Source: Porphyromonas uenonis DSM 23387 = JCM 13868 (GTDB lineage: Bacteria; Bacteroidota; Bacteroidia; Bacteroidales; Porphyromonadaceae). Taken from it: a DNA stretch of 64,000 nt. The stretch covers positions 12,343 to 76,342 of the forward strand of contig NZ_KI535308.1 in the NCBI RefSeq assembly GCF_000482365.1, in the 5' to 3' direction. Below, piece after piece: positions 8,078-16,978 of this stretch. Below the pieces are notes generated by a model. That model saw only the letters and a program-made list of their open reading frames with translations, did not search any database and was not told the origin of the DNA. A program made the position numbers and the translations under genes. The first letter of the stretch is position 1. The number at the start of each line of letters is the position of its first letter.

Positions 8078-9736
8078 ATGAGACACTATTACTTACTCGC
8101 ACTCATTGGAGTGCTACTCTTTCCCCTCACCCTCTCAGCTCAGACCATCCAGGACGGCGTACTATCTAAATGTGAAGGTCTCTCCGGACGATATGTCGTA
8201 CCTGACGAAGTGACCAAGATTGCCGACCACGCATTCTTTACAGCGAGTGTCACAGAGGTAGTAATTGGCAAGAATGTCCAGGAGATAGGCAACTCAGCCT
8301 TTCAAAACTGTATGAACCTCGAGAGTGTCACCTTTGCCACAGGCTCCAAACTCCAGCGCATCGGTGATGACGTTTTCTCTGACTGTCCTAAGTTGGCCAC
8401 GATAGCACTCCCCGAGGGGCTCAAGCGAATGGGCGTCCGCACCTTCTGGCTCAATGAGTCGCTCAAGCAGATCACACTCCCCACGACCCTCGACACACTA
8501 CCCAAGTACTGCTTCCAAAGCTGTACTGCACTGCGCAAGATGAGCCTGCCCGAGGGTATGAAGGTCATCTCCGAGAACGCATTCGCAGGCTGCGAAAACC
8601 TGATGCAGGTGAAGCTCCCGACCACCCTCGACTCCATCGCGACAAAAGCATTCTATAAGAACCTCGGACTGCTCTCCCTAACCATCCCCGAGGGCGTACG
8701 CTCGATCGCTGACAGTGCCTTCATGCGCTGCGAAAACCTCGAGACCGTCACCCTACCAGCCAGCCTAGAGCGTGTGGGCGCTAAGCTCTTCCGCCGCTGC
8801 CCCGAGCTCACAGCTATCTCCGTCGCCTCTGGGAGCAAGCACTTCATCTCTCGTGATGGCATACTCTACTCAGCCGATCTGAAGACGCTTTATGAGGCTC
8901 CCGCCAAGTTCAAGAGTGAGGACTACAAGGTGCCCGCAGAGACAGAAACCATCTACCACTACGCCTTCTACGAGTGTCCCGATGTCCAGGGTATCACCAT
9001 ACCTCAGACGATCAAGCGCATCGGCGTGGCCGCTCTTGTCAACAACGGAATGCGTCAGTTCACCTTCCCTGGCAATGATAAGTATTGGCTCGCAAATGGT
9101 TCGCTCTACTACAAGGCAACCACAAAAGATGGCGAGCAGACAGTCTTTATGGCACACCCCTCAGGGGCTGAGGGCGAGGCCATCGTCACCTACGGCACCA
9201 GCTTCGTATCAGACTACGCACTCGCAGGCTGTCACAAGATCAGCTCACTACGTCTACCCTCGACGCTCCTCGGTATGGGTGCCTTCGTACTCAGCGACTG
9301 CAAGGAGCTGAAGAACATTTACAGCTACGCCATAGAGCCTCCCGTCCTCACTGAGGAGTCTCTCATGGGTCTCGACCTCCCCTCCGTACGTCTACACGTT
9401 TACCCAGGGGCTATGCAAAAGTATATGAACGCTCCCTACTGGCAGCTCATCCTACATGGAGACGACCTCACTGGAGAGGAGCCAAGAGCTATCGCAACGC
9501 CTGAGCTACAGACCACACAGCTCAGCTGGAGCTATCAGCACGATGGTACGCTACACCTTGAGAGCCTAAGCGAAGCCACGATGGAGGTAACGCTCTACAG
9601 CACGGACGGTGTACGCCTTGCCACACTAGAGCTAGCGCCTCACGCTACGGCACAGGTTGCCCTCCCCACAGCTGGCGTCTACCTACTCCGCAGCACCTCT
9701 ATTCACGGGACCCGCGCTGAGCGCATCATACTATAA
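8078..9736 (+). CDS. Secreted BspA-like leucine-rich-repeat protein with T9SS type A sorting tail
   Basis: The ATG at 8078 begins a clean signal peptide (MRHYYLLALIGVLLFPLTLS-AQ). An in-frame TTG at 8072 is less likely. Residues ~35-430 are LRR_5/BspA repeats of ~23 residues, with motifs such as IADHAFFTASVTEVVIG, IGNSAFQNC, LKRMGVRTFWLN and IADSAFMRCENLETVTLP. This class includes Tannerella BspA adhesins. The last ~75 residues (VTLYSTDGVRLATLEL, AGVYLLRS, ERIIL) look like a Por secretion-system C-terminal sorting domain. The protein is therefore probably exported by the T9SS whose core genes end just upstream and is anchored on the surface. Its binding target is unknown. Confidence 0.88.
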   Translation: MRHYYLLALIGVLLFPLTLSAQTIQDGVLSKCEGLSGRYVVPDEVTKIADHAFFTASVTEVVIGKNVQEIGNSAFQNCMNLESVTFATGSKLQRIGDDVFSDCPKLATIALPEGLKRMGVRTFWLNESLKQITLPTTLDTLPKYCFQSCTALRKMSLPEGMKVISENAFAGCENLMQVKLPTTLDSIATKAFYKNLGLLSLTIPEGVRSIADSAFMRCENLETVTLPASLERVGAKLFRRCPELTAISVASGSKHFISRDGILYSADLKTLYEAPAKFKSEDYKVPAETETIYHYAFYECPDVQGITIPQTIKRIGVAALVNNGMRQFTFPGNDKYWLANGSLYYKATTKDGEQTVFMAHPSGAEGEAIVTYGTSFVSDYALAGCHKISSLRLPSTLLGMGAFVLSDCKELKNIYSYAIEPPVLTEESLMGLDLPSVRLHVYPGAMQKYMNAPYWQLILHGDDLTGEEPRAIATPELQTTQLSWSYQHDGTLHLESLSEATMEVTLYSTDGVRLATLELAPHATAQVALPTAGVYLLRSTSIHGTRAERIIL

Positions 9737-9795
9737 GGAGCGTCAAGCTTATCGTCTCTGCACGATAAAGCGTCCGTAAAAGGAGATCATACAAT

Positions 9796-9840
9796 GCGAG
9801 GCATCTACACGTTATGGTGTGGATGCCTCGCTTATTTCTC
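9796..9840 (+). terminator. Terminator of the LRR gene
   Basis: GCGAGGCATC (9796-9805) pairs with GATGCCTCGC (9822-9831), extended by CAC/GTG in the loop and followed by TTATTTCTCTC. The 9737-10112 spacer contains this terminator, array 2 and the panC terminator, and no gene. Confidence 0.8.
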
Positions 9841-9915
9841 TCTCCCCTACGCTAAGCTTTACCAGCAAGACTCTTCTGACTCACTCTTACGGGTGGCAGA
9901 TCAGTTTCTCCCTAT

Positions 9916-10017
9916 GAAACTAGAGTTTCTTACCTATGAAACTAGAGTTTCTTACCTATGAAACTGGAGTTTCACCCGTATGAAACTGTAGTTTCACCTA
10001 GGTGGAACAAAAGTTTC
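9916..10017. repeat. 22-bp-period palindrome array 2
   Basis: Five units start at 9916, 9938, 9960, 9982 and 10004, exactly 22 bp apart. The core is GAAACTAGAGTTTC with changes in the four central bases (TAGA, TAGA, TGGA, TGTA), and the last unit is GGAACAAAAGTTTC. The linkers are TTACCTAT or ACCCGTAT. Confidence 0.88.
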
Positions 10018-10042
10018 ACCCTAGTGGCACTGATGGTTAGCT

Positions 10043-10086
10043 CCAAAAAGAGCAGAAAAAGGGGCGGACCCCGTGAGGTTCGCCCC
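10043..10086 (-). terminator. Terminator of the panC transcript
   Basis: On the reverse strand the stem GGGGCGAACC / GGTCCGCCCC (10061-10086) is followed by TTTTTCTGCTCTTTTTG. It lies 27 bp past the panC stop. Confidence 0.82.
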
Positions 10087-10112
10087 TAACTATACGTTTG
10101 TAGGTTAGTCAG

Positions 10113-10973
10113 CTAGTTGGCTGAGGTTTTGTAGTGGATGTTGTCGATGAGGCGAACATCGCCACAGTAGCAGACGATGCAACCGACGGGATCGCTACTA
10201 TCGCTCCACGACTCGAGGGGACGAAGCGTCTTGCCGTCGACGATCTGATAGTACTCAGGACGCAGGAGCGGATGCTCTGCGAGACGTGAGACGACGAAGT
10301 CAACGACTTCTCGTGGCGAGTGCTCAGGGATGAGCGCTTGGCTGGCTACCAGCGTGTCGTGGATACGTGGTGCTACGTCACGCTGCTCGCTGGTGAGAAG
10401 GAGATTGCGACTGCTCAGCGCTAGTCCGTCAGCCTCGCGGATGATGGGACAGCTGTGTATCTCTACGGGCAGAGCGAGCTGGCGAACCATCTCTCGTACG
10501 ATGGCTATCTGCTGGAAGTCCTTCTCGCCAAAGAAAGCGCCATCGGGCTGCACGAGCATAAAGAGCTTGCTCACGATCTGCGCTACACCGTTGAAGTGGC
10601 CTGGGCGATGCGCTCCCTCCATAGTCTCTCCGAGGAAGCCGAAGTCAAACTGACGGGTGTCCGCCTCGGGATACATCTCCTCGACGGTGGGCAGGAAGGC
10701 TATGTCTACCTGACCGTCACGCAGACGTGCTAGGTCCTCCTCAGGCTTGCGGGGATAGGTGCGCAGGTCTTCGGGATTGTTGAACTGCGTGGGATTGACA
10801 AATACTGACACGACGACGATGTCGTACTGCTTTCTAGCAGCAGCCACTAGACTCAGGTGTCCCGCATGCAGGGCACCCATCGTAGGCACTAGCCCGACAC
10901 GGGCTGAGGGGTTCTCTTGGCGTAGCTTAGAGAGTTCTTGCTGTAGTGCAGCAACCGTTGTAATGACTTTCAT
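10113..10973 (-). CDS. panC: Pantoate--beta-alanine ligase
   Basis: PanC condenses pantoate and beta-alanine with ATP to give pantothenate, the coenzyme A precursor. It is a cytoplasmic enzyme. Characteristic motifs are GLVPTMGALHAGHLSLV (residues ~26-43, nucleotidyltransferase HxGH motif), VVSVFVNPTQFN (~53-64), FFGEKDFQQ (~147-155), and READGLALSSRNLLL (~183-197). The length (286) is typical. It lies 45 bp downstream of queA on the same strand and is followed by a strong terminator. Confidence 0.96.
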   Translation of the reverse strand: MKVITTVAALQQELSKLRQENPSARVGLVPTMGALHAGHLSLVAAARKQYDIVVVSVFVNPTQFNNPEDLRTYPRKPEEDLARLRDGQVDIAFLPTVEEMYPEADTRQFDFGFLGETMEGAHRPGHFNGVAQIVSKLFMLVQPDGAFFGEKDFQQIAIVREMVRQLALPVEIHSCPIIREADGLALSSRNLLLTSEQRDVAPRIHDTLVASQALIPEHSPREVVDFVVSRLAEHPLLRPEYYQIVDGKTLRPLESWSDSSDPVGCIVCYCGDVRLIDNIHYKTSAN

Positions 10974-11018
10974 TTGTGTGTGATATGCTGAAAAGGGTGT
11001 GTATGATTTGATTTCGAT

Positions 11019-12296
11019 TTATAGCTCTTGCCGGTAGAGCAGGCAGGCGTCGCCATAGCTGAGGAAGCGATAGTGCTCATCAGCAAGAGCGTGCTCATAG
11101 AGCGCGCGCCAGTGGGGTCCGATGAGTGCCGAGACGAGTAGCAGGAGCGTGCTCTTCGGCTGGTGAAAGTTGGTCACCAAGATGTCTACCATCTGATACT
11201 GATAGCCAGGAGCAATGAGTAGCGCTGTGGAGAAAGTGAGCCGATCAAGCCCTTTGTGGTGCGCATAGCGGAGCAATATCTCTAGAGCCTCACGGCGTGA
11301 CGGCAAGCTTGCGCCACAGCTCTGACGCATTCGGTAGCTATACCACTGATCTAGGTGAAAGGGCTCTGCCACGTCCCTACCCTCTTGCTCTGCTTGCTGC
11401 AGCGCTACGGCAAACCAATAGAGGCTCTCCAAGGTGCGTACAGAGGTTGTCCCAATGGGTACAAAGGGGCTGTCGATATGCTCTATGAGCGTCTCCAGTG
11501 TTGCTGTCGGCACACTGCAATACTCGCTGTGCATCTGATGATCAGCGACCTGACGCCCCTTGACTGGTAGGAAGGTGCCTGCACCGACATGGAGCGTTAG
11601 CTCGGTGATGCGGTGCCCCTCGGCTAGGAGCCTGTCATCTAGCTCTGGCGTGAAGTGTAGACCCGCTGTCGGCGCTGCCACGGAGCCCTCGATGCGAGCA
11701 TAGACGGTCTGATAGTCGGTGAGGTCACTGCTCTCGGTCTCTCGATTGAGGTAAGGAGGGATGGGTAGCTGACCGCACAGCTCTAGTATCTCGCCAAAGC
11801 TCTTAGTCTCATCGCTCCAGCTGAAGGTGACTACGTCTGGAGTTTCCACCGCCCTACTCGCTTGTAGCGTGATAGCTTGTCCGCCAGCTAATGGGAGCGT
11901 ACAGGAGATAGTTTGCTCGGGACGCCACTTCTTCGAGTTGCCCACGAGGCAGTGCCACGAGCATGAGCCGAGCGAGGCAAGACTCTCCTCGTAGCTGACA
12001 GGTTTGTAGGGATCTAAGCAGAGTATCTCGATGCGGGCACCCGTGGCTTTGACAAAGAAGATGCGCGCCTTGATGACCCGCGTATTGTTGCGAATAAGGA
12101 GCGCATGGGGCGGGAGTAGCTGTGGTAGCTCGGCAAAGGTGTGGTCCTCTAGCCTCCCCGTAGCATCGCTCAGGAGGAGCCGGCACTGGTCACGCTCCGC
12201 CAGCGGATGCGCTGCGATACGCTCGTCGGGGAGCGGGTAGTCGTAGTCGTTGATATCTATATCGACCCAGTGCTGCGTATGAGGCTTGTCACACAT
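11019..12296 (-). CDS. queA: S-adenosylmethionine:tRNA ribosyltransferase-isomerase (queuosine synthesis)
   Basis: QueA transfers and isomerises the ribosyl group of SAM to preQ1-tRNA, forming epoxyqueuosine. Family motifs include YDYPLPDERIAAHPL (residues ~18-32), NNTRVIKARI (~68-77), PTAGLHFTPEL (~208-218), HVGAGTFLPVK (~235-245), FVPIGTTSVRTLE (~275-287), and TNFHQPKSTLLLLVSA (~375-390). At 425 residues it is longer than many enterobacterial QueA proteins (~355), with extra sequence in the middle and at the C-terminus. It lies between panC and the PDZ gene, all on the minus strand. Confidence 0.95.
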   Translation of the reverse strand: MCDKPHTQHWVDIDINDYDYPLPDERIAAHPLAERDQCRLLLSDATGRLEDHTFAELPQLLPPHALLIRNNTRVIKARIFFVKATGARIEILCLDPYKPVSYEESLASLGSCSWHCLVGNSKKWRPEQTISCTLPLAGGQAITLQASRAVETPDVVTFSWSDETKSFGEILELCGQLPIPPYLNRETESSDLTDYQTVYARIEGSVAAPTAGLHFTPELDDRLLAEGHRITELTLHVGAGTFLPVKGRQVADHQMHSEYCSVPTATLETLIEHIDSPFVPIGTTSVRTLESLYWFAVALQQAEQEGRDVAEPFHLDQWYSYRMRQSCGASLPSRREALEILLRYAHHKGLDRLTFSTALLIAPGYQYQMVDILVTNFHQPKSTLLLLVSALIGPHWRALYEHALADEHYRFLSYGDACLLYRQEL

Positions 12297-12326
12297 ACTC
12301 TTGATCCTTTGATTAGCTCTGCAGGA

Positions 12327-13748
12327 CTACTCAAGCGTCACGTAGCAAGCCTCCTGTAGCTTAGGCTCTACGACGACGCGCTGCATCACGCCGTCACGCA
12401 GGTAGTCGATGGTAACACCTGTACGAGGTGTTGTCGTGATCCAGGGATTGAAGGCAAAGAGGTAGCTAAAGCCTCCGAAGTACTTATCCTTGTCCAGGAG
12501 CTTAGCGACTCGAGCGTAGTCCTCCGAGTCCCAATAGCGGCAATTGGTTGGTCCATCTTTGATCGCAAAGGGATGGTCGTGCTTACGGCAAGACATGCTC
12601 TTCTTGACAAAGGCCAGATAACCCTTAGAGAGCTCATCGGCAGTGCCTAGAGGGCGACCATTGATGGCAACAATATTATCTCCAGCACGTAGCCCCGCCT
12701 CGGCAGCTGGTGAGTGTAGTGACAACGAGTGGATCGTCGAAGTTTTATTTGCCTGATAGTTGATCCCCAGCGATAGATACCTGTGGGTGGCGAAGCGAAC
12801 GACGAGCGAATTGAAGTAGCGTGTGAAGGGGAACTGCAAGAGCATCACTGGCACCGTCAGAGCGGTGTAGTCGGTCAGCGTATAGTCGTCAGAGAGTAGC
12901 TCCTCGGCTTCGCTCGTCCATAGCATCTTGCGCTCGTTGACACCACTATATATAGTAACGCCAAACTTCAAGTAGAAGCGAGCCAGCGTCTTGTCGCTCC
13001 CCATCGGTAGGATCGGCAGCTCGATGAGCTTATGCGCCTTGGGGTCAATGCGTAGCGACGTTTGCACGGCAGAGCGACGAGCGACAGCGGCGTCGTAAGC
13101 GCTGTTTTCGGTGATGCTATAATAGGTATCTACGAGTAGGTCAGGATTCTTCGGATCGTAGGTCAACCCCTTAGCTTGTAGAGCCTCGGTAATCTGCTGC
13201 TCGATGAGGACGTCTCGATTGGTGTGCTGCTTGTTGGTTCGCACGAAGCCAAAGGTCTCATAGTTGATCAAGTCCGTCTTACCCTCTGTGCCCGAGCTGA
13301 TGGGGTAAGAGATCAATATATCGGACTCGTCCTCTAGGCTGTACATGCCAAAGGCACGAGCCATGTCCCGCTCCGTGAGCACATCGGCAGGCTGAGCCGT
13401 AGGCTTGAGATGACGCACCACACGGTGGTAGGCAAAGTTGGAAACAACTAGGAGTAAGTCGTCAGAGACTTCCCCCTCGCCTTGCAACTCGCGAATCATA
13501 TCCTCCTCGGACATCTTAATGGTTTCGTGTCCATTGATCGCCTCGATGATGTCGCCCTCACGCAGGCCAGCCTGTGCTGCGGGGCTATTGGGATAGACGG
13601 TCAGGATGACGGGGCGATTAGCGCCCCAGTTGTCGTTGTAGCTCATCTGGTACTCCAGCCCGACGTAAGCTTTCTGAGCTTGCACTGTCAGGGCGAAGGA
13701 GCAGAGTGCTAGGATAACTAGCAAAGTGGTGTGGTATAGTCGCTTCAT
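12327..13748 (-). CDS. Secreted protein with two PDZ domains flanking a DUF4136-like region
   Basis: The ATG at 13748 is chosen because it opens a signal peptide (MKRLYHTTLLVILALCSFAL, then TVQAQ). The frame upstream of it is not signal-like. An N-terminal PDZ domain (~residues 25-110) shows VYPNSPAAQAGLREGDIIEAING. A central region (~150-300) contains LLVDTYYSITENSAYD and resembles DUF4136. A C-terminal PDZ (~335-440) shows LHSPAAEAGLRAGDNIVAING. No protease triad is visible, so it is more likely a periplasmic or outer-membrane scaffold. Its function is unknown. Confidence 0.75.
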   Translation of the reverse strand: MKRLYHTTLLVILALCSFALTVQAQKAYVGLEYQMSYNDNWGANRPVILTVYPNSPAAQAGLREGDIIEAINGHETIKMSEEDMIRELQGEGEVSDDLLLVVSNFAYHRVVRHLKPTAQPADVLTERDMARAFGMYSLEDESDILISYPISSGTEGKTDLINYETFGFVRTNKQHTNRDVLIEQQITEALQAKGLTYDPKNPDLLVDTYYSITENSAYDAAVARRSAVQTSLRIDPKAHKLIELPILPMGSDKTLARFYLKFGVTIYSGVNERKMLWTSEAEELLSDDYTLTDYTALTVPVMLLQFPFTRYFNSLVVRFATHRYLSLGINYQANKTSTIHSLSLHSPAAEAGLRAGDNIVAINGRPLGTADELSKGYLAFVKKSMSCRKHDHPFAIKDGPTNCRYWDSEDYARVAKLLDKDKYFGGFSYLFAFNPWITTTPRTGVTIDYLRDGVMQRVVVEPKLQEACYVTLE

Positions 13749-13783
13749 TGTAGTCTGTTCTTTGAGTGTGTTGGTGAAATGGT

Positions 13784-14275
13784 TTACTCCAGCTCCAAGT
13801 GATAGAGCCGATTGATAATCTCGCAATAGGTCTGCCGTATGATCTCTTGCCGTGAGCCTGTGAGCTGCAAGCGCTCCGAGTAGATGCCCTGAGGTGTCGC
13901 TATAGCGATGCAGACAGTCCCGACGGGTGTCTCTGCCGTACCGCCAGCTGGTCCAGCCACGCCTGTGGTCGCTATGCCGATGGTGCTACGACAAGCTTGA
14001 CACGCTCCACTAGCCATCGCCTCAGCAACCTCTCGGCTCACGACGCCATACTGCTCGATGGTGGCAGCTGGCACGTAGGCTAGTCGCTCCTTGAGCTCTA
14101 TCTGATAAGTCACGAGGGCTCCCTGGAACCAGTGAGAACTACCCGCATGCGACGTCATCTGGCTCGCTATATAGCCACCCGTACAGCTCTCGCAGGTCGA
14201 GACGCTCTCGTGCTGCTCTAGCCAGTGCGCTATGAGACGCTGTAGCTGCTCTTCTGTCGTCTGAGGGGTGGGCAT
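13784..14275 (-). CDS. CinA C-terminal family protein (nicotinamide-nucleotide amidohydrolase, PncC type)
   Basis: A single-domain CinA-C protein of 163 residues. This family deamidates nicotinamide mononucleotide to nicotinate mononucleotide in NAD recycling. Hallmarks are STCESCTGGYIASQMTSHAG (residues ~25-44), YGVVSREVAEAMASGA (~77-92), and TIGIATTGVAGPAGGTAETP (~100-119). The start at 14275, 10 bp after the tsaD stop, is preferred over an upstream ATG that would overlap tsaD. It lacks the N-terminal molybdopterin-binding-like domain of full CinA. Confidence 0.9.
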   Translation of the reverse strand: MPTPQTTEEQLQRLIAHWLEQHESVSTCESCTGGYIASQMTSHAGSSHWFQGALVTYQIELKERLAYVPAATIEQYGVVSREVAEAMASGACQACRSTIGIATTGVAGPAGGTAETPVGTVCIAIATPQGIYSERLQLTGSRQEIIRQTYCEIINRLYHLELE

Positions 14276-14285
14276 AAAGCGTAGG

Positions 14286-15314
14286 TTAGATCGTTGTCTT
14301 GGCAAAGGGAACGGCATCTATCGATCCGTAGGCTCCTCGCTCATAGGCAAAGGTTCCCGCCATGGCAACCATAGCGGCATTGTCTGTTGTAAAGGCAAAG
14401 GGAGGTATGTAGACCTGCCAGCCGTATCGCTCGGCATAAGTGTGGTAAGCATCACGCAGACCCGTATTGGCCGAGACGCCACCAGCCACAGCGATGTGCT
14501 TGATGCCTGTCTCCTTGCTGGCGCGTAGTAGCTTGCTCATGAGGATGTCGATGACCGTCTTTTGGAGTGAGGCACAGAGATCCGCTTTGTTTTTAGCAAC
14601 AAAGTCAGCATCCTTGGCAAGCTCATCCCGTAACGTATAGAGGAACGAGGTCTTCAGCCCGCTAAAGCTGTAGTCCAGCCCTGGTACCTGAGGCTTGCTA
14701 AAGTGAAAGCGCTCAGCATCGCCCTCATTGGCGAGCTTATTGACGATCGGGCCACCAGGATAGCCGAGTCCCATCACCTTGGCGCACTTGTCAAAGGCTT
14801 CGCCAGCCGCATCGTCGATCGTCTGACCCAATATGCGCATATCATCAGGCGCATTGACCTGCACGATCTGTGAGTTACCGCCCGAGACGAGTAGACAGAG
14901 ATAGGGAAATGGGGGTGGCGTGTGTGGCTCCTCAGGCTTAGCGATGAAGTGTGCGAGGACGTGAGCCTGCAGGTGATTGACCTCAACGAGAGGGATGTGG
15001 AGTGCTAAGCTCAGCCCCTTGGCAAAGTTGGTCCCGACGATAAGCGAACCGAGAAGCCCAGGACCACGTGTGTAGGCGATCGCATCAAGGTCGGCCAGCG
15101 TGACGCCGGCACGCGCTACCGCCTGCTGTACGACAGGAACGATGTTTTGCAGATGGGCTCGTGACGCCAGCTCAGGCACCACGCCTCCATACTTGCTGTG
15201 TACCTCTTGACTTGCGATCACATTGCTACAGAGGAGCCCACCGCGTAGCACAGCTGCCGAGGTATCGTCGCACGAGCTCTCGATACCTAAGATGAGAGAA
15301 GATGAAGATGTCAT
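14286..15314 (-). CDS. tsaD: tRNA N6-adenosine threonylcarbamoyltransferase TsaD
   Basis: TsaD transfers threonylcarbamoyl to A37 of ANN-decoding tRNAs and is essential in most bacteria. Motifs include LGIESSCDDTSAAVL (residues ~9-23), the metal-binding HLQAHVLAHF (~118-127), LLVSGGNSQIV (~146-156), DDAAGEAFDKCAK (~171-183), YPGGPIVNKLA (~188-198), and AVAGGVSANTGLR (~281-293). The length (342) is normal. It is tightly spaced with cinA (10 bp) and ybeY (21 bp), so the three are probably co-transcribed. Confidence 0.97.
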   Translation of the reverse strand: MTSSSSLILGIESSCDDTSAAVLRGGLLCSNVIASQEVHSKYGGVVPELASRAHLQNIVPVVQQAVARAGVTLADLDAIAYTRGPGLLGSLIVGTNFAKGLSLALHIPLVEVNHLQAHVLAHFIAKPEEPHTPPPFPYLCLLVSGGNSQIVQVNAPDDMRILGQTIDDAAGEAFDKCAKVMGLGYPGGPIVNKLANEGDAERFHFSKPQVPGLDYSFSGLKTSFLYTLRDELAKDADFVAKNKADLCASLQKTVIDILMSKLLRASKETGIKHIAVAGGVSANTGLRDAYHTYAERYGWQVYIPPFAFTTDNAAMVAMAGTFAYERGAYGSIDAVPFAKTTI

Positions 15315-15335
15315 GATGCTGTGTCGTGAGATTAG

Positions 15336-15860
15336 TTAGCGAGCCTTGTCCTCAGCGCAGACCTTGTCGACATGCTTGAAGAACTTCGATCCGCCCTGCT
15401 CAAGGAAGTAGTCTCGCCCCTCCAGCATCTCAACGAGCTGCATGAGCGCTCTATCCTCGGCCATGCGCATCAGCTCCCGCTCCGACTTGGTCTGGTCATC
15501 AATGCCCAAGAGGTGCAGGATGCCATGTATCATCACACGGTACAGCTCCTGCTTGAACGGCACGCCCAGCTCCTGCGCATTCGTCGCAACGGTGTCGATG
15601 CTGATGAGTATATCTCCATAGATTGCATCATCTCCCTCCTGCTCACTCTCTCTGGGGAAGGTTATGACATCTGTATAGTAATCATGCTGGAGAAATGCTC
15701 TATTTGCCTTCAGAATACCCTCATCGTCAGTGTACTGGAAGTTGATCTCCCCGACCGTCCGATTCATCTCGTCGCATACACGACGCATCCAACGGTTAGC
15801 AATCTGTCGCCTAATGGGAGGCATCAGCACATCGTTGTCCGAATAGTAGTTAAATTGCAT
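15336..15860 (-). CDS. ybeY: Endoribonuclease YbeY (16S rRNA maturation)
   Basis: YbeY is a zinc-dependent single-strand endoribonuclease for rRNA 3' processing and ribosome quality control. The start at 15860 gives 174 residues beginning MQFNYYSDN. An upstream in-frame ATG would add 29 residues unrelated to the family. The core shows NRAFLQHDYYTDVITFP (~58-74), GDILISIDT (~88-96) and the metal motif MIHGILHLLGIDDQ (~113-126). The canonical motif HGxLHLxGxDH has a third His that is Asp or nearby here, as in other Bacteroidota members recalled from memory. Confidence 0.93.
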   Translation of the reverse strand: MQFNYYSDNDVLMPPIRRQIANRWMRRVCDEMNRTVGEINFQYTDDEGILKANRAFLQHDYYTDVITFPRESEQEGDDAIYGDILISIDTVATNAQELGVPFKQELYRVMIHGILHLLGIDDQTKSERELMRMAEDRALMQLVEMLEGRDYFLEQGGSKFFKHVDKVCAEDKAR

Positions 15861-16045
15861 ATCTCGTCTCTTAAATCTATCTGCGTGCAGGCTTGGCTTG
15901 CAATCTTGTGAGGCTATTGACTGTAACAGCCTCATATGGTATTGCAAAGGTAATGTTTTCTTTAGACTTACACAGCGTAACGCGAGAAGGCACCTGCCCC
16001 AGACGAGGAGCTGATGCCTTCCTTATTATATAGGTATGCCACGAG

Positions 16046-16059
16046 GGGCGTCGACGCCC
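16046..16059. repeat. 14-bp perfect palindrome
   Basis: GGGCGTCGACGCCC lies in the 15861-16077 spacer, 18 bp past the stop of the last DUF6263 copy. It could be part of a terminator hairpin for the minus-strand transcript, although no clear T-run follows. Further out, AAGGCA and TGCCTT (about 15989-16022) can also pair. Confidence 0.5.
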
Positions 16060-16077
16060 GTAGCTTGTGGCGTAGCG

Positions 16078-16878
16078 TTAGAGTAGGCGAGCCGAGGTGG
16101 TCGTATTGGCAGAGATCTCAGTCTGGACACCCCGCACGTTGCCACTACCCTTGAGAGCGACTGTACCGAAGGTATTCTTGATCATACCCGTCTTGCGGTC
16201 GAGGACGATGTTGTCTATGGCATTACCCTCAATGACCAAGCCATCTACAGGGGCGGTCGTCTTACCGTTGGTACGGAGCGTATAGTCTGTATCAGATACA
16301 GCTACCAGCGTGACGACACCCTCGTAATCTGTACTAGCATCTTCGCCAGAGAAGAGAGGCTCATTGACCGTGAAGGACTCTCCCAGTGCTATCGGCTCTG
16401 CAGGGAAGAATGCTGGAGCCTTCGCCAGAGAGGCAACACCCTTCCTGACGAAGTCATCTGCCATCTCTTCCTCAGGCTTATCTAGGGGCTGAAACTTAGC
16501 GTCCACCCACAGAGTAACCTTCTGATTGACGATCTTACGTAGCTGAGTGGTCATCTCGTCCTTAGCGTCTGAGTCTGTATCTATATTCATCTCTTGCCCC
16601 ATAGAGCTGGAGGAGGCTTGCATGCGATCGATGTTGATCTCCATTAGGTAGTTACCATCCTTGATGTCCAGTACCTTATAGGTATAGTTGATGGTCTGGG
16701 CTTGCTTGAGCTCCACCTGCTGACCCATCATAGAGAAGGTCATAGGATTGTTGAGCGTCACCTGATAGGTGAAGGTCTGTCCCTTCTTGAGGTTCAGACG
16801 TATATCATACTTCTCCTGTGCGAAGACCGAGGTCATCACACCTAGGAGTAGTAGCGTGTGTAGAATAAACTTCTTCAT
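16078..16878 (-). CDS. DUF6263 family exported protein, copy C
   Basis: A 266-residue protein with a signal peptide (MKKFILHTLLLLGVMTSVFA-Q) and a beta-rich mature part starting KYDIRLNLKKGQTFTYQVT, as in DUF6263. It has no catalytic motif. It is probably periplasmic or outer-membrane associated. It is the most distal of three tandem paralogues (copies A, B and C starting at 18687, 17779 and 16878; 901-908 bp period) and has diverged most in residues 30-60 and 120-160. Its upstream spacer contains a decayed ribBA end (16908-16970), which shows that it arose by duplication. Confidence 0.8.
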   Translation of the reverse strand: MKKFILHTLLLLGVMTSVFAQEKYDIRLNLKKGQTFTYQVTLNNPMTFSMMGQQVELKQAQTINYTYKVLDIKDGNYLMEINIDRMQASSSSMGQEMNIDTDSDAKDEMTTQLRKIVNQKVTLWVDAKFQPLDKPEEEMADDFVRKGVASLAKAPAFFPAEPIALGESFTVNEPLFSGEDASTDYEGVVTLVAVSDTDYTLRTNGKTTAPVDGLVIEGNAIDNIVLDRKTGMIKNTFGTVALKGSGNVRGVQTEISANTTTSARLL

Positions 16879-16907
16879 CGCGTATGAGTGTGGACTGTCT
16901 GTGATTG

Positions 16908-16970
16908 CTTAACGCTGTATGCAGTATGCCCTATACAAACCATCTTAGTATACGGCTAGTGGGCATTATA
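16908..16970 (-). pseudogene. Remnant of the ribBA 3' end between DUF6263 copies B and C
   Basis: Read on the minus strand from 16970, the sequence translates YNAH-stop-PYTKMVCIGHTAYSVK. This aligns without gaps to the RibBA C-terminus [21 protein letters not shown] (11 of 21 identical). It marks the junction of a tandem duplication that started inside ribBA. Confidence 0.8.
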
Positions 16971-16978
16971 CGGAAGCG

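Noticed and set aside
8892-9311. 139-residue plus-strand gene inside the LRR gene
   Set aside because: It is a Ser/Arg-rich alternative frame of the repeats; the LRR frame has signal peptide and motifs.
15985-16025. Second terminator after ybeY
   Set aside because: AAGGCA/TGCCTT can pair but the stem is short, the loop large, and no clear T-run follows on the minus strand.
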